A DNA stretch of 64,000 bases from JAVBJV01 sp031555315 (lineage in GTDB: Bacteria > Pseudomonadota > Alphaproteobacteria > Acetobacterales > Acetobacteraceae): NCBI GenBank assembly GCA_031555315.1, contig JAVBUO010000004.1, forward strand, positions 1 through 64,000, given 5' to 3'. This document shows positions 1-8,493 of the stretch, piece after piece. The translations under genes were made by a program, and so were the position numbers. A model generated the notes under the pieces. That model saw only the letters and a list, made by a program, of their open reading frames with translations. It was not told the DNA's origin and did no database searches. The stretch's first letter is position 1. Each line of letters starts with the position of its first letter.

Positions 1-81
1 GTCCGTCGGCAATAGCGGCGCGATCCGCGCCCACTGCGCGTCCGAAAACCAAAAAAATCGGACATCCAACGCCTCCCACAC
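1..81 (-). CDS. IS5-family transposase, N-terminal fragment
   Basis: The minus strand reads from a GTG at 81 into the motif FSDAQWARIAPLLP, the characteristic N-terminal helix of IS5/IS427-type transposases. The reading frame is still open when it leaves the window, so the protein is partial only because of the window edge. The start is uncertain: GTG at 81 gives a short lead before the motif and no ATG fits. The product would be a DDE transposase acting on its own element. A second, broken relative lies at 578-1085 in the opposite orientation, but the two proteins differ clearly. Confidence 0.6.
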   Translation of the reverse strand, partial: MWEALDVRFFWFSDAQWARIAPLLPTD

Positions 82-141
82 GGAAACATTGAATCACGCC
101 CAGGCGCACGACGGAATCCAATTATTGGGTCCGGACCCTAG
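1..141 (-). mobile_element. IS5-family insertion sequence, end fragment
   Basis: This is the transposase-start end of an IS whose body lies left of the window. Minus-strand bases from about 81 encode the start of an IS5-type transposase. A perfect 12-bp palindrome at 127-138 (gggtccggaccc) is followed by ctag at 138-141. CTAG is a usual target duplication for the IS5 group, so the element probably ends here. The exact boundary is inferred, because the other end is not visible. Confidence 0.55.
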
Positions 142-501
142 AAATCAACATGTTGAATCAAGATTTAGGGAATCTTTTCCATTTATAGAATGGGAATAAT
201 TTATTCTCTGAGAACTGGATCATTCGAAATTACGATCGCGCCCGTTATGAAGCGGTCGGCTGCGCACTGGTGCACTGTTCGGCTGGATATGCGGTTGGCC
301 ACACCGGAGTATGAATCTGCGCTTCGTATGGAGACCTGGGGCAACAGCGTCGAGTTACAGAATGAGCGTTACGACCTGCAGAACTACACTAGGTGTTTAG
401 AATGCGGACTCATAACCAGAAACTGATAGCTGCTGCGAGGTGTATGGCTCCGAGAAGTGTTCGTGATGGTATGACACCCGATCACATTCCATCATTACGA
501 T
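142..501. other. Intergenic stretch between two IS remnants, no gene recognised
   Basis: Only short frames occur here. A 78-codon plus-strand frame at 190-426 has unusual composition for this genome and no recognisable motif. Another short plus frame in the same place reads NYDRARYEAVGCALVHC and stops quickly. Neither has a convincing ribosome binding site. It may be debris of a gene disrupted by the insertion sequences. I see no tRNA or clear promoter. Confidence 0.4.
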
Positions 502-1098
502 CAGGACCCATAAACTGTTTACACGATAACGCGTCGTGTGATTCGTATTTCCCCCTGTGATTGGTGGGGATACGGTGATGCCCGGAGAATTCTGGCTGAG
601 TGATGCGCAATGGGAGCGTTTACGCCCGTTACTGCCGACCGCCCAAGGCTCGAAAGGGGACGTGGACGCAAGCGATTCGCACGTCGCGTGGCGGAAGAAC
701 AAGCAAAATCCATTGCCTGGCCGATAATTGCAGCAGACCGGTCGCCTTCATCCTGACACCGGGAAATGTCGCAGATATCAGAATGGCGATCTCTATGCTG
801 GAAGCGGCACGCCCAGCTAAACGGCTGCTTGCCGACAAGGCATATGATGCCGACAGCCTGCGGCAATGGCTGGCACAAGCAAAGATCAAGGCTGTGATCC
901 CATCCTCGGCCGCAAGACGAACGCCATATCCACTCGATCGCAAGGCCTATCGTCAACGCAATGTCATCGAGCGACTCTTTTGCAGACTCAAAAACTGGCG
1001 GTGCATCGCAACACGCTACGATCGACTTGCAGATAACTACTTATCCGCAGTCGCTCTCGTCGCCACAATCATCGCTTGGTGTTAATTGAGTCCCCGTC
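502..1098 (+). mobile_element. Decayed IS5-family element
   Basis: The element is defined by the transposase pseudogene at 578-1085 and imperfect ends: caggaccc near 502 on the left and, reading inward from the right, ctaggacggggactc. The right end is followed by the CTAG-type junction at 1099-1102. The left side has no matching CTAG, so the element has probably been rearranged since insertion. At roughly 0.6 kb it is clearly shorter than an intact IS5-group element, in keeping with the internal deletion. The left boundary is approximate. Confidence 0.5.
578..1085 (+). pseudogene. IS5-family transposase, internally deleted and frameshifted
   Basis: An ATG at 578 starts a normal transposase N-terminus (FWLSDAQWERLRPLLP), but the frame then runs to an early stop. 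The C-terminal half continues in another frame from about 660: SRGGRTSKIHCLAD, then LLADKAYDAD (second catalytic Asp region) and RNVIERLFCRLKNW (catalytic Glu region), ending at 1085. The section that normally carries the first catalytic Asp, roughly 90 codons in relatives, is missing. It therefore cannot make active transposase. The ORF starting at 600 is only the remaining C-terminal part. Confidence 0.8.
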
Positions 1099-1923
1099 CT
1101 AGCGATCTTTTTCGCTGGTTTTAGCTGTCTGCCAGGCGGCCTCCATTTCTTCCAGAGACGCTTCGTCCAGTGAGCGGCCGGTGCCGGTGATCGTGTCCTC
1201 GACCACACCGAAGCGGCGTTCGAACTTGGCGTTGGCACCGCGCAGGCAGTCCTCGGGGTCGAGATCCAGCTTGCGGGCCAGATTGGCCAGCACGAACAGC
1301 ATGTCACCCAGTTCGTCGGCCAGGCGGGTCTTGTCGCCATGCGCCAGTTCGGCGCGCAATTCGGCGGTTTCCTCGGCCAGTTTGTCGAGCACTGCCGCCG
1401 CATCGGGCCAGTCGAAGCCAACGCGGGCGGCCCGGCGGGTCAGTTTCGCGGCGCGGGTCAGGGCGGGCAGGGGGGGGGGCACACCGTCCAGCACGCGGGT
1501 CTGCGCCCGGCCGGCGCGCTCGGCGGCTTTCTGGCTTTCCCAGGCATGCGTCTGCGCCGCGGCATCGCGGGCGGCGGCATCGCCAAATACGTGCGGGTGG
1601 CGGCGGGTCATTTTGACCGAAATCGCCCGTGCCACCTCGGCAAAACCGAAATGTCCGGCCTCTTCGGCCATGCGGGCGTGATAGACGACCTGAAACAGCA
1701 GATCGCCCAGTTCGTCCTCCAGCGCGGACCAATCCTGCCGGGCGATCGCATCGGCCACCTCATACGCTTCTTCGATCGTGTAGGGCGCAATGGACGCAAA
1801 ATCCTGCACACGATCCCATGGACAACCGTCGGGCGCGCGCAGACGCGCCATGATGCCCAGCAGGCGCAGGAGTTCGGTATCGGCTGTATCGGCTTTGGGG
1901 GACGGTGGATGATCAGCGCTCAT
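1099..1923 (-). CDS. mazG: Nucleoside triphosphate pyrophosphohydrolase MazG
   Basis: MazG hydrolyses (d)NTPs to NMPs plus pyrophosphate and is thought to clear aberrant nucleotides. The 274-residue protein has two MazG domains, the usual architecture. The first contains CPWDR (about 34-38), EEAYE (51-55) and ELGDLLFQ; the second contains EETAELRAEL and ELGDMLFVLANLARKL. The start is ATG at 1923. Its TAG stop coincides with the CTAG junction of the neighbouring IS, so the last residues may have been altered by insertion. It closes the minus-strand hfq/hflX neighbourhood, although IS debris and small genes intervene. Confidence 0.93.
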   Translation of the reverse strand: MSADHPPSPKADTADTELLRLLGIMARLRAPDGCPWDRVQDFASIAPYTIEEAYEVADAIARQDWSALEDELGDLLFQVVYHARMAEEAGHFGFAEVARAISVKMTRRHPHVFGDAAARDAAAQTHAWESQKAAERAGRAQTRVLDGVPPPLPALTRAAKLTRRAARVGFDWPDAAAVLDKLAEETAELRAELAHGDKTRLADELGDMLFVLANLARKLDLDPEDCLRGANAKFERRFGVVEDTITGTGRSLDEASLEEMEAAWQTAKTSEKDR

Positions 1924-2087
1924 GCGGATTTATAACGGCAATGCCGAATGGGGTAAATTCTGGCACAAGAGCACAGCGCCAAATGTCGCATAAGGAATAT
2001 TATGGAAATAACATTATGTAAGAAAGTGTCCTTATGAACTAATTTTCCAACTGATCCCATGGCCTGAAAAGCTCGGGCAACATTCGC

Positions 2088-2870
2088 TCATACCTCCAGC
2101 ACCATGCCGTCATAGGCCGGTTCGATCCCGTCCGGCAGATTGGAACGCAGCCAGGTCCAGTCGAGATCCGGTCCCATATGCGTGAGCACAGTGCGCCGCG
2201 CCCCGACCCGCGCCACCCAGACCAGCATCCGTTCGACATTCGCATGCGTCTTGTGCGGTGCGCGCTGGAAACAGTCGACCAGCCAGGTATCCACACCGGC
2301 CAGTGCGGCAAAGGCCGCCTCGTCCAGATGTGCGACATCGGTCGAATAGGCGAAATTCCCTACCCTGATACCAAGGCTGGGCCCGAAACCGTGGTCCTGA
2401 GCAAAGGTCCGCACCGTAACCCCTTGTGTTTCAAAAACATCGCCCGCGACGATCGGCCGCGCGACGAGCACCGGGCGGAAAAACCCGGTGGCGGTCCATG
2501 GCTGAAAAGCATAATCGAAGCGCCGGCCGATCTCGGCCAGCGTCGCTTCGGCGCCCCAGGCCTCGATCGGCCGGTTGACGATCCGGTTCAGGATGCGCAC
2601 GTCGTCCAGCCCGTTGATGTGATCGGCATGGGCGTGGGTGAACAGAATGGCATCCACCTGCCGCACAGCGTTGGCCAGCAGTTGGCTGCGCATGTCGGGC
2701 GATGTATCGACCAGCAATGTGGCGGTTGCAGTTTCGATCGCAATGCTGGCGCGGCTGCGCCGGTTGCGCGGTTCGGCCGGATCGCACGCCCCCCAGTCGC
2801 CCAAGCCGTCCGCCCCGCCGATGGTGGGAACACCTGCCGAGCCCCCACAGCCCAGAATCTTGATGTGCAT
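2088..2870 (-). CDS. MBL-fold metallohydrolase (PhnP-like)
   Basis: A 260-residue cytoplasmic metallo-beta-lactamase-fold protein. The N-terminus MHIKILGCGGSAGVP and the metal motif FTHAHADHINGLDD are typical of the PhnP/phosphodiesterase branch. Later metal-binding positions appear in FAQDHGF, YSTDVAHLDE and VLTHMGPDLDW. The insert around DPAEPRNRRSRASIAIE matches relatives that act on cyclic phosphodiesters, but the substrate cannot be read from sequence. In related genomes this gene often follows tatD and precedes mazG; here mazG is kept (166 bp downstream) while tatD is at 43 kb. Confidence 0.88.
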   Translation of the reverse strand: MHIKILGCGGSAGVPTIGGADGLGDWGACDPAEPRNRRSRASIAIETATATLLVDTSPDMRSQLLANAVRQVDAILFTHAHADHINGLDDVRILNRIVNRPIEAWGAEATLAEIGRRFDYAFQPWTATGFFRPVLVARPIVAGDVFETQGVTVRTFAQDHGFGPSLGIRVGNFAYSTDVAHLDEAAFAALAGVDTWLVDCFQRAPHKTHANVERMLVWVARVGARRTVLTHMGPDLDWTWLRSNLPDGIEPAYDGMVLEV

Positions 2871-3018
2871 TGCTCTCCGTATCGCCTGGTGTCAGTTCGG
2901 TTTAGGGATCTGTTTTTCCGTTATAGGGGTTTGAGTAGCATCGGAACAGAAAACCCACAGAGGGACTTCGGACAGCCCGACACCCTTTGCCTGAACTTGA
3001 AGCAGGGAGATACGACTC

Positions 3019-3246
3019 GTGCAGAAAACCATCGCAATTGCGTTGATGGACTCGCTTATTGCACTGGGCAGACCGTTGAACGATGTCGTCTTAAAGATTG
3101 GAGAGATCGACGATGACGAACAAAAACGCGCATTCAGGCACGCCATCGCGGCCATTATGGGCGATGTTTATACCGAACTCATGATTCCGATCCTGAGAGA
3201 ATACCCAGAGCTCGACCTCGATGCCGGAAAGACGGGCTCCACCTAA
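3019..3246 (+). CDS. Small conserved hypothetical protein
   Basis: A 75-residue protein from a GTG at 3019, preceded by a good ribosome binding site (agggaga, 3004-3010); an internal ATG at 3043 is the alternative. It is mostly alpha-helical and acidic, with the notable segments PLNDVVLKIGEIDDDEQKR and MGDVYTELMIPILREYPELD. I recall similar unnamed small proteins ending in a REYPELD-type motif in other alphaproteobacteria, but no function is known to me. It sits alone between minus-strand genes and a broken GNAT gene. There is no signal peptide or membrane segment. Confidence 0.65.
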   Translation: MQKTIAIALMDSLIALGRPLNDVVLKIGEIDDDEQKRAFRHAIAAIMGDVYTELMIPILREYPELDLDAGKTGST

Positions 3247-3314
3247 AAAAACCTCATCCGATTGAATTTTAAAATAAATTCCATTTTCCGTTTGATGCGC
3301 AGATACCTCCCTGC

Positions 3315-3713
3315 TTGTCGTTGTGTTTTTCAGTGGGTGTGGTCAGCAGCGCCAGAAAGGCTTTCTTGCTTCGCCCGTCGCTTCAGCGGACTCGCGCGGC
3401 GACCGAGGCAGTTTTTCTCTTGATTAGACACGCTCTCGACGAACTCGGATACGCACGGATGGTATGGAGGTGTCAGGCCCTGAACGCCCCGTCTCGCAGG
3501 GCCGCCGAACGATATGGTTTTAAACCAGAAGGAGTTTGGCGCGCAGCGGCAATCGTAAAAGGCTGGCAACGTGATGTGGCTTGGTACTCGATGCTTTCAG
3601 ATGAGTGGCCTTCGCATCGCGCTGCAATATCTGCATGGCTGGATGACAGCAATTTCCGGGCGGACGGGTCCGCTATCGCGACCGTAGCGGAGATACGAAG
3701 TCTGGCAGGGTAA
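3315..3713 (+). pseudogene. GNAT N-acetyltransferase, C-terminal fragment
   Basis: Homology begins only at about residue 20 of the open frame (LQRTRAATEAVFLLIRHALD, with the preceding bases unrelated). It continues through DELGYARMVWRCQALNAPSR, RAAERYGFKPEGVW and QRDVAWYSMLSDEW, the second half of a RimJ/RimL-type acetyltransferase of about 220 residues. The N-terminal half of the fold is missing and I do not find it upstream in any frame. The first codons of the frame are therefore probably not native. It is most likely a remnant; a short functional protein is unlikely because the acetyl-CoA fold would be incomplete. Confidence 0.7.
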
Positions 3714-3827
3714 GTCGCACCGTATATCCGTGCCCCTTTAATGTTCAGGAGCCAAGATCACAAACGCCGGGCGGCACGGAGTCGAACTTGCATGCCCCTG
3801 AGTATCAGGCAGATCCCGATTGAAATT

Positions 3828-5144
3828 TCAAAATAAATCTGGTCTCTCGAATCGCGCCTTGTTGGCTGCCGAGATTTTAACGCGCAGGCGCATCCCCTGT
3901 TCGTCGCTGTGCTTTTCGATCACCTCGGCATGCTGGTGCAACCAGGCGATCCGCGCGCCGTCGTCATTGGACAGCAGATAGTCGACCGTCTCCATTCCCG
4001 CGGCAATCTGGCTGTCGATCGCCACTTTCAGGGCATCCACCCCCTCGCCGCTCAGCGCGGAAACGGCGACGGCGTTGTCGGCGCGCACCGGCACGTTTGC
4101 AACACCACCCAGCAGGTCGGCCTTGTTCAGCACTTCCAGCGTGCGATCCCGCCAGTGGGAATCCAATAGACCGTCCCGCGCCAGACCATCCAGAACGGCG
4201 ATCACGTCGTCGCGCTGTGCCGTGGAATCCGAATGCACCGCATCGCGGACGTGCAGAATGACATCGGCCTGCGCAACCTCTTCCAGCGTGGCGCGGAACG
4301 CCGCGACGAGTTCGGTCGGCAATGCGCTGATAAACCCCACCGTATCCGACAGGATGACATTGCGCCCCGACGGCAGTCTCAGTCCGCGCATCGTCGGATC
4401 CAGCGTCGCGAACAACTGGTCCTGCGCATAGACGCCAGCACCGGTCATTGTATTGAACAGCGTCGATTTCCCGGCGTTGGTGTAGCCAACCAATGCAACG
4501 ATCGGGTAAGGCACCTTGCGCCGCGCCGAGCGGTGTAATCCGCGGGTGCGGCGCACCTGATCGAGCTCTTTCTTCAGACGGAAGATGCGATCGTCGATCA
4601 GGCGGCGGTCGATTTCGATCTGGCTTTCCCCCGGCCCCCCCATGAAGCCGAACCCACCGCGCTGACGCTCCAGATGCGTCCAGGCGCGCACCAGGCGCGT
4701 GCGCTGATATTCCAGATGCGCGAGTTCGACCTGCAGAGCACCTTCGCGCGTACGCGCACGCGCGCCGAAAATTTCCAGAATCAGCCCTGTGCGATCGATC
4801 ACCTTGCAACCCCAGGCGCGTTCCAGATTGCGCTGCTGCACCGGCGTCAGCGTGGCATCGACAATCGCCACACCGATCCCGCTCTGGGTGATGACTTCGC
4901 GCGCGCTCTCGACCTGCCCGCTGCCGAGCAATGTTGCCGGCCGTACGGAACGGAGCGGGAAAATCACCGTATACTTGATGGAAACGCCGATCGAAGCTGC
5001 CAGTCCGATCGCTTCGTCCAGGCGCGCCTCGGCGCTGCGCGAACCAATCGCCGGACCGGTTTTCTCCCAGGGCAGAATGACGGCGGCGTTGGTTGGTTCG
5101 GGTCTGGTCGATGCGGGCGCACGGCGCTTGACCGTGCGTCCCAT
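3828..5144 (-). CDS. hflX: GTPase HflX
   Basis: HflX is a ribosome-associated GTPase that splits stalled or stressed ribosomes. The order is an N-terminal HflX domain (glycine-rich LLGSGQVESAREVI region), a coiled coil with ERQRGGFGFMGGPGESQIE, then a G domain with P-loop VGYTNAGKSTLFN, switch region DPTMRGLRL, DTVGFI (G3) and NKAD (G4). I chose ATG at 5144 (MGRTVKRR), which has a gagga site about 10 bases upstream; a TTG at 5165 would add seven residues and overlap hfq. At 438 residues it is of normal length. It is cotranscribed with hfq, as in many proteobacteria. Confidence 0.95.
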   Translation of the reverse strand: MGRTVKRRAPASTRPEPTNAAVILPWEKTGPAIGSRSAEARLDEAIGLAASIGVSIKYTVIFPLRSVRPATLLGSGQVESAREVITQSGIGVAIVDATLTPVQQRNLERAWGCKVIDRTGLILEIFGARARTREGALQVELAHLEYQRTRLVRAWTHLERQRGGFGFMGGPGESQIEIDRRLIDDRIFRLKKELDQVRRTRGLHRSARRKVPYPIVALVGYTNAGKSTLFNTMTGAGVYAQDQLFATLDPTMRGLRLPSGRNVILSDTVGFISALPTELVAAFRATLEEVAQADVILHVRDAVHSDSTAQRDDVIAVLDGLARDGLLDSHWRDRTLEVLNKADLLGGVANVPVRADNAVAVSALSGEGVDALKVAIDSQIAAGMETVDYLLSNDDGARIAWLHQHAEVIEKHSDEQGMRLRVKISAANKARFERPDLF

Positions 5145-5157
5145 ATCGTCGAATTCC

Positions 5158-5541
5158 TCAGCCAAGGTCGAAGTCGGCCATCGGATCCTTTGGCGTCATG
5201 GTGAGCGTGCTGGCCGAAGCCTGAACCGCCGGGGCAGCGGCCTCGCCCCCTCCCTTGCCCGGATCGAAGAGTTGAATTGGCGCTCCCGGCATCACGGTAC
5301 TGATCGCATGCTTGTAGACCAGCTGTGTATGGCCATCCCGGCGCAACAGCACCGAAAAATTATCGAACCAGGTAATAATGCCCTGAAGTTTGACACCGTT
5401 AACAAGAAAAACCGTTACCGGCGTTTTGTTTTTGCGAACGTTGTTAAGGAATACATCCTGCACGTTCTGCGATTTTTCGTTGGCCACAACTTTATCCTTC
5501 TTTTCCGGCCGGGTACTGTTCTCGACCACCGGTGAAGACAT
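5158..5541 (-). CDS. hfq: RNA chaperone Hfq
   Basis: Hfq forms a hexameric ring that pairs small RNAs with mRNAs. The Sm fold is clear: NVQDVFLNNVRKNKTPVTVF, then VNGVKLQGIITWFDNFSVLL (Sm1) and QLVYKHAISTVMP (Sm2, normally YKHAIST). The protein is longer than E. coli Hfq in its N-terminal arm (about 20 lysine- and glutamate-rich residues) and has a C-terminal tail rich in Ala, Gly and Pro ending MADFDLG. ATG at 5541 is preferred over a GTG at 5547. It lies just upstream of hflX. Confidence 0.97.
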   Translation of the reverse strand: MSSPVVENSTRPEKKDKVVANEKSQNVQDVFLNNVRKNKTPVTVFLVNGVKLQGIITWFDNFSVLLRRDGHTQLVYKHAISTVMPGAPIQLFDPGKGGGEAAAPAVQASASTLTMTPKDPMADFDLG

Positions 5542-5582
5542 GCTCACCGAACCAAGCTCGGGTTATTAGCGCCTGCAGGGTT

Positions 5583-6221
5583 TCACGAAAAGGCTGCTGT
5601 GAAATCTTTTAGACATTGAAAATGGATATCGGGCACACAGTGCGCCGGGCCGCCATCGTGCTCCGCCAGACCAACCAGTACTGAAGTACACCCTGCCCTC
5701 CGTGCGGTATCCATATCAATTTTCGTATCGCCAACGAACCAAACATCCTTTCCTAACAAAATGCCAGACCTTTCCAGAGCCATTTGCACAGGCGCCGGGT
5801 CTGGTTTATCTGCGATTGCATCTCCTGCACCGATAAGCGCGCCAAAATAGGAAACGATGCCGAGATGCCGGGCTTCGTCACGTAAAAACGGGCCGTTTTT
5901 ATTCGATACCACGGCTTGGTAGCGCCCGGCGTCCGCCACGGCGCGCAGGGCCGTGTCCGCCCCCGGCATCAGAATCGCCATTTCCAGATGCACCTGGCCA
6001 ACCGCTTCACGGAAAATATCCCGGGCTCGCTCCCATTCCGTGCCGAACATTTCGGGGAACGTATCGCGCATCGAGCGCCGCGCGCGGCGCCGCACGTCCT
6101 CGACCGACCAAGCGGGCATGTCGAACGCTGCCAGTGCGGCATTCATGCCGACCGTCACCGACGCCCAGGCATCGACCAGCGTGTTGTCCCAGTCCCAGAG
6201 AACCGCACGCGGCAGGGTCAT
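5583..6221 (-). CDS. HAD-family hydrolase, phosphoglycolate phosphatase-like
   Basis: A 212-residue HAD phosphatase. Motif I is WDWDNTLVDAW (nucleophile Asp about residue 10), motif II lies at VVSNKNG, motif III at the Lys in DKPDPAPV, and motif IV at FVGDTKIDMDTARRAG. The helical cap between motifs I and II places it in the Gph/PGP-like subfamily. The substrate is not determined by sequence. Its ATG overlaps the stop of the upstream aminotransferase gene by four bases (ATGA), so the two are translationally coupled. Confidence 0.9.
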   Translation of the reverse strand: MTLPRAVLWDWDNTLVDAWASVTVGMNAALAAFDMPAWSVEDVRRRARRSMRDTFPEMFGTEWERARDIFREAVGQVHLEMAILMPGADTALRAVADAGRYQAVVSNKNGPFLRDEARHLGIVSYFGALIGAGDAIADKPDPAPVQMALERSGILLGKDVWFVGDTKIDMDTARRAGCTSVLVGLAEHDGGPAHCVPDIHFQCLKDFTAAFS

Positions 6222-7084
6222 GCCACGTTCTTCAGGTCGCCCTGGACGTGACGCGCGAAAATCTCGAACAGTCTCTGCACGACCGGCCCGACCTTGCCAT
6301 CGCCGACTTTGCGCCCGTCCACCTCGACGATCGGCCGCACGAACGATGTTGCCGAGGTGATGAAAACCTCGCGCGCGCGATCCAGCTCTTCCTTCGAGAA
6401 GACGCGTTCCTCGAAATCGATCTTTTCGCGCCTGAGTTCATCCATCAGTGCGGCGCGTGTGCAGCCCGGCAGAATGGCATGGTCCAGATGGCGGGTGCGA
6501 ATCGCCCCCTGCTCGTCGACGATCCACACCGAGGTCGAGGAGCCTTCGGTCACCATGCCGTCCCTGATCAGGATGGCCTCGGCAGCCCCTTTCTCTTTCG
6601 CAGCCTGCTTGGCGAACACATTGGCCAGCAGTCCCACGGTCTTGATGTCGCACCGGCCCCAGCGGATATCCTCGTGGGTGATGGCCTTCGCCGCCCATTT
6701 GGCGGGATCCGTCGGATAACTGGGCATGCGCTTGGTGGTGATAACGACCGACGGCGCAATCGGAAGGCTTGGAAACGCGTGATCGCGACGGATGACGCCC
6801 CGGGTGATCTGCATATAAACCAGACCTTCGCGCAGCCGGTTGCGGTGCACGACCTCGCGCAACACGACGCCGAACGCGGCATGCGACATCGGCATGCTCA
6901 TGCGCATCTCACGCAGACTGCGATCCAGCCGCGCCATATGAGACACCTCGTCCACGAAACGGCCGCCATGCACATGGATGACCTCGTAAACGCCATCCGC
7001 GAACTGATAACCGCGGTCCTCCACGTGCACACAGGCATCGCGCAGCGGCACGTAGTCTCCGTTCACATAGGCTATACGGCTCAT
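6218..7084 (-). CDS. Class IV aminotransferase, D-amino-acid transaminase type
   Basis: A 288-residue PLP enzyme of fold type IV. The N-terminus MSRIAYVNGDYVPLRDACVH and YQFADGVYEVIHVHGG match D-alanine aminotransferases, which interconvert D-amino acids and 2-oxo acids and supply D-Glu or D-Ala for peptidoglycan. The PLP lysine should be in the segment DIKTVGLLANVFAKQAA. Other conserved elements are AILIRDGMVTEGSSTSVWIV and LPGCTRAALMDEL. A branched-chain or 4-amino-4-deoxychorismate activity cannot be excluded, but the overall pattern favours D-amino acids. It lies between ntrX and the HAD gene, a common alphaproteobacterial order. Confidence 0.88.
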   Translation of the reverse strand: MSRIAYVNGDYVPLRDACVHVEDRGYQFADGVYEVIHVHGGRFVDEVSHMARLDRSLREMRMSMPMSHAAFGVVLREVVHRNRLREGLVYMQITRGVIRRDHAFPSLPIAPSVVITTKRMPSYPTDPAKWAAKAITHEDIRWGRCDIKTVGLLANVFAKQAAKEKGAAEAILIRDGMVTEGSSTSVWIVDEQGAIRTRHLDHAILPGCTRAALMDELRREKIDFEERVFSKEELDRAREVFITSATSFVRPIVEVDGRKVGDGKVGPVVQRLFEIFARHVQGDLKNVA

Positions 7085-7101
7085 GGCTTTCGGTCCTGCG
7101 G

Positions 7102-8493
7102 TTATGCCGTGTTCGGCATCTTGTCGTCGTTGACGCCCAGTTGTTTCAGTTTGCGGTGCAGCGCGCTGCGCTCCATCCCGACAAACTGCGCCGTCCGGCT
7201 GATATTTCCGGTGAACCGCAGCAACTGCGCTTCCAGATATTCTTTCTCGAACATATCGCGCGCTTCACGCAGCGGCAGTGTCATGATATCGGCGCCAACG
7301 TCCAGCCGCAGCGCGATCGGCGACGCACCGATGATCTCCGGCGGCAGCATGTCGGCGCGGATCAGGTCGCTGTTACTACCCGGCGCCATAATCAGCAGCC
7401 ATTCGACCACGTTGCGCAACTGCCGCACGTTGCCGGGCCAGTCGTAGGCCTGCAGCGCCGACAGGCAGTCGGGCGAAAACTCGCGTATCGCCATGCCGGC
7501 GTTTTCCGCCGCGCGTTTCATGAAATGATGCGCCAGCGCGGGAATATCCTCGCGCCGCGCCCGCAGGGGCTGCACGCGCAGCGGCACGACGGCCAAGCGG
7601 TAGTACAGATCCTCGCGCACCCGACCGGCGGCGATCTCGGCCTGCAGGTCGCGATTGGTGGTGGCGATCACCCGCACATCGACCTTGATCGGCGTAGCAC
7701 CGCCCAGACGGTGAAAACCCTGTTCCTGCAGAACGCGCACGATCTTGCCCTGTGTTTCCAGCGGCATGTCGGCCACTTCGTCCAGCAGCAACGTACCGCC
7801 ATGGGCACGTTCCAGAACACCGGCGCGGCGCGGGTGCTCGGCGTCTTCCTCCACGCCGAACAGCTCTTCCTCGAAACGCGAAGAGGAAAGAGTCGCGCAG
7901 TTCAGGATGACGAACGGCCCGTCCGCACGGCGCGAATGCTCGTGAATCATCCGCGCCACAACCTCCTTGCCGCCGCCGGCCGGTCCCGAGATCAGGGCGC
8001 GCGATCCCGTCGGCGCCAGCTTCTCGACCGCGGCACGCAGCGCGGCTGTCGCCGCCGACGGGCCGATCAGTTCGGATTCGGTCTTGGCGCGCAAACGAAG
8101 CTCGGCATTTTCCTTTGCCAGTTGCGCGGCTTCCAGCGCCCGGCGCACCTGCAGCAGAAGCCGCTCGGCCGTGAACGGTTTTTCGATGAAATCATAAGCG
8201 CCGTGCTGGATCGCCGTGACCGCCGTTTCGATCGTTCCATGTCCCGACACCATCAGCACAGGGATATGCGGATCCTCGCGGTGGAAATACTCCAGAATCT
8301 GCAGCCCATCCATCTGCGAGCCCTGTAGCCAGATATCCAGCACCACCAGCGACGGCCGCCGGGCACGGAACGCCGCAAGCGCCGCGGTGGAATTGCCCGC
8401 CAGTCGCGTCTGATACCCCTCGTCGCCAAGAATGCCTTCGAGCAGCATTCTGATATCGGGTTCGTCATCGACTATAAGAATCTCAGCCGCCAT
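7102..8493 (-). CDS. ntrX: Response regulator NtrX (sigma54-type architecture)
   Basis: NtrX is the regulator partner of the membrane kinase NtrY in nitrogen, redox and envelope control. The order is a receiver domain (phospho-Asp in LVVLDIWLQG), an AAA+ domain with Walker A SGPAGGGKEVV and Walker B GGTLLLDEVADMP, and a Fis-type helix-turn-helix (NISRTAQFVGMERSALHRKL). The GAFTGA loop needed to contact sigma54 is absent: ELFGVEEDAEHPRRAG stands in its place. This is usual for alphaproteobacterial NtrX and suggests sigma54-independent action. ATG at 8493 overlaps the ntrY stop (TGATG) and follows an aaagga site; a GTG three bases earlier is possible. Confidence 0.95.
   Translation of the reverse strand: MAAEILIVDDEPDIRMLLEGILGDEGYQTRLAGNSTAALAAFRARRPSLVVLDIWLQGSQMDGLQILEYFHREDPHIPVLMVSGHGTIETAVTAIQHGAYDFIEKPFTAERLLLQVRRALEAAQLAKENAELRLRAKTESELIGPSAATAALRAAVEKLAPTGSRALISGPAGGGKEVVARMIHEHSRRADGPFVILNCATLSSSRFEEELFGVEEDAEHPRRAGVLERAHGGTLLLDEVADMPLETQGKIVRVLQEQGFHRLGGATPIKVDVRVIATTNRDLQAEIAAGRVREDLYYRLAVVPLRVQPLRARREDIPALAHHFMKRAAENAGMAIREFSPDCLSALQAYDWPGNVRQLRNVVEWLLIMAPGSNSDLIRADMLPPEIIGASPIALRLDVGADIMTLPLREARDMFEKEYLEAQLLRFTGNISRTAQFVGMERSALHRKLKQLGVNDDKMPNTA

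Noticed and set aside
190..426. 78-codon open frame between the IS remnants
   Set aside because: No ribosome site, odd amino-acid composition, and no recognisable family.
3745..3800. tRNA-like T-arm and acceptor end on the minus strand
   Set aside because: The loop is eight bases, one stem pair is mismatched, and no D-arm or anticodon arm is visible, so it is not annotated as a tRNA gene.
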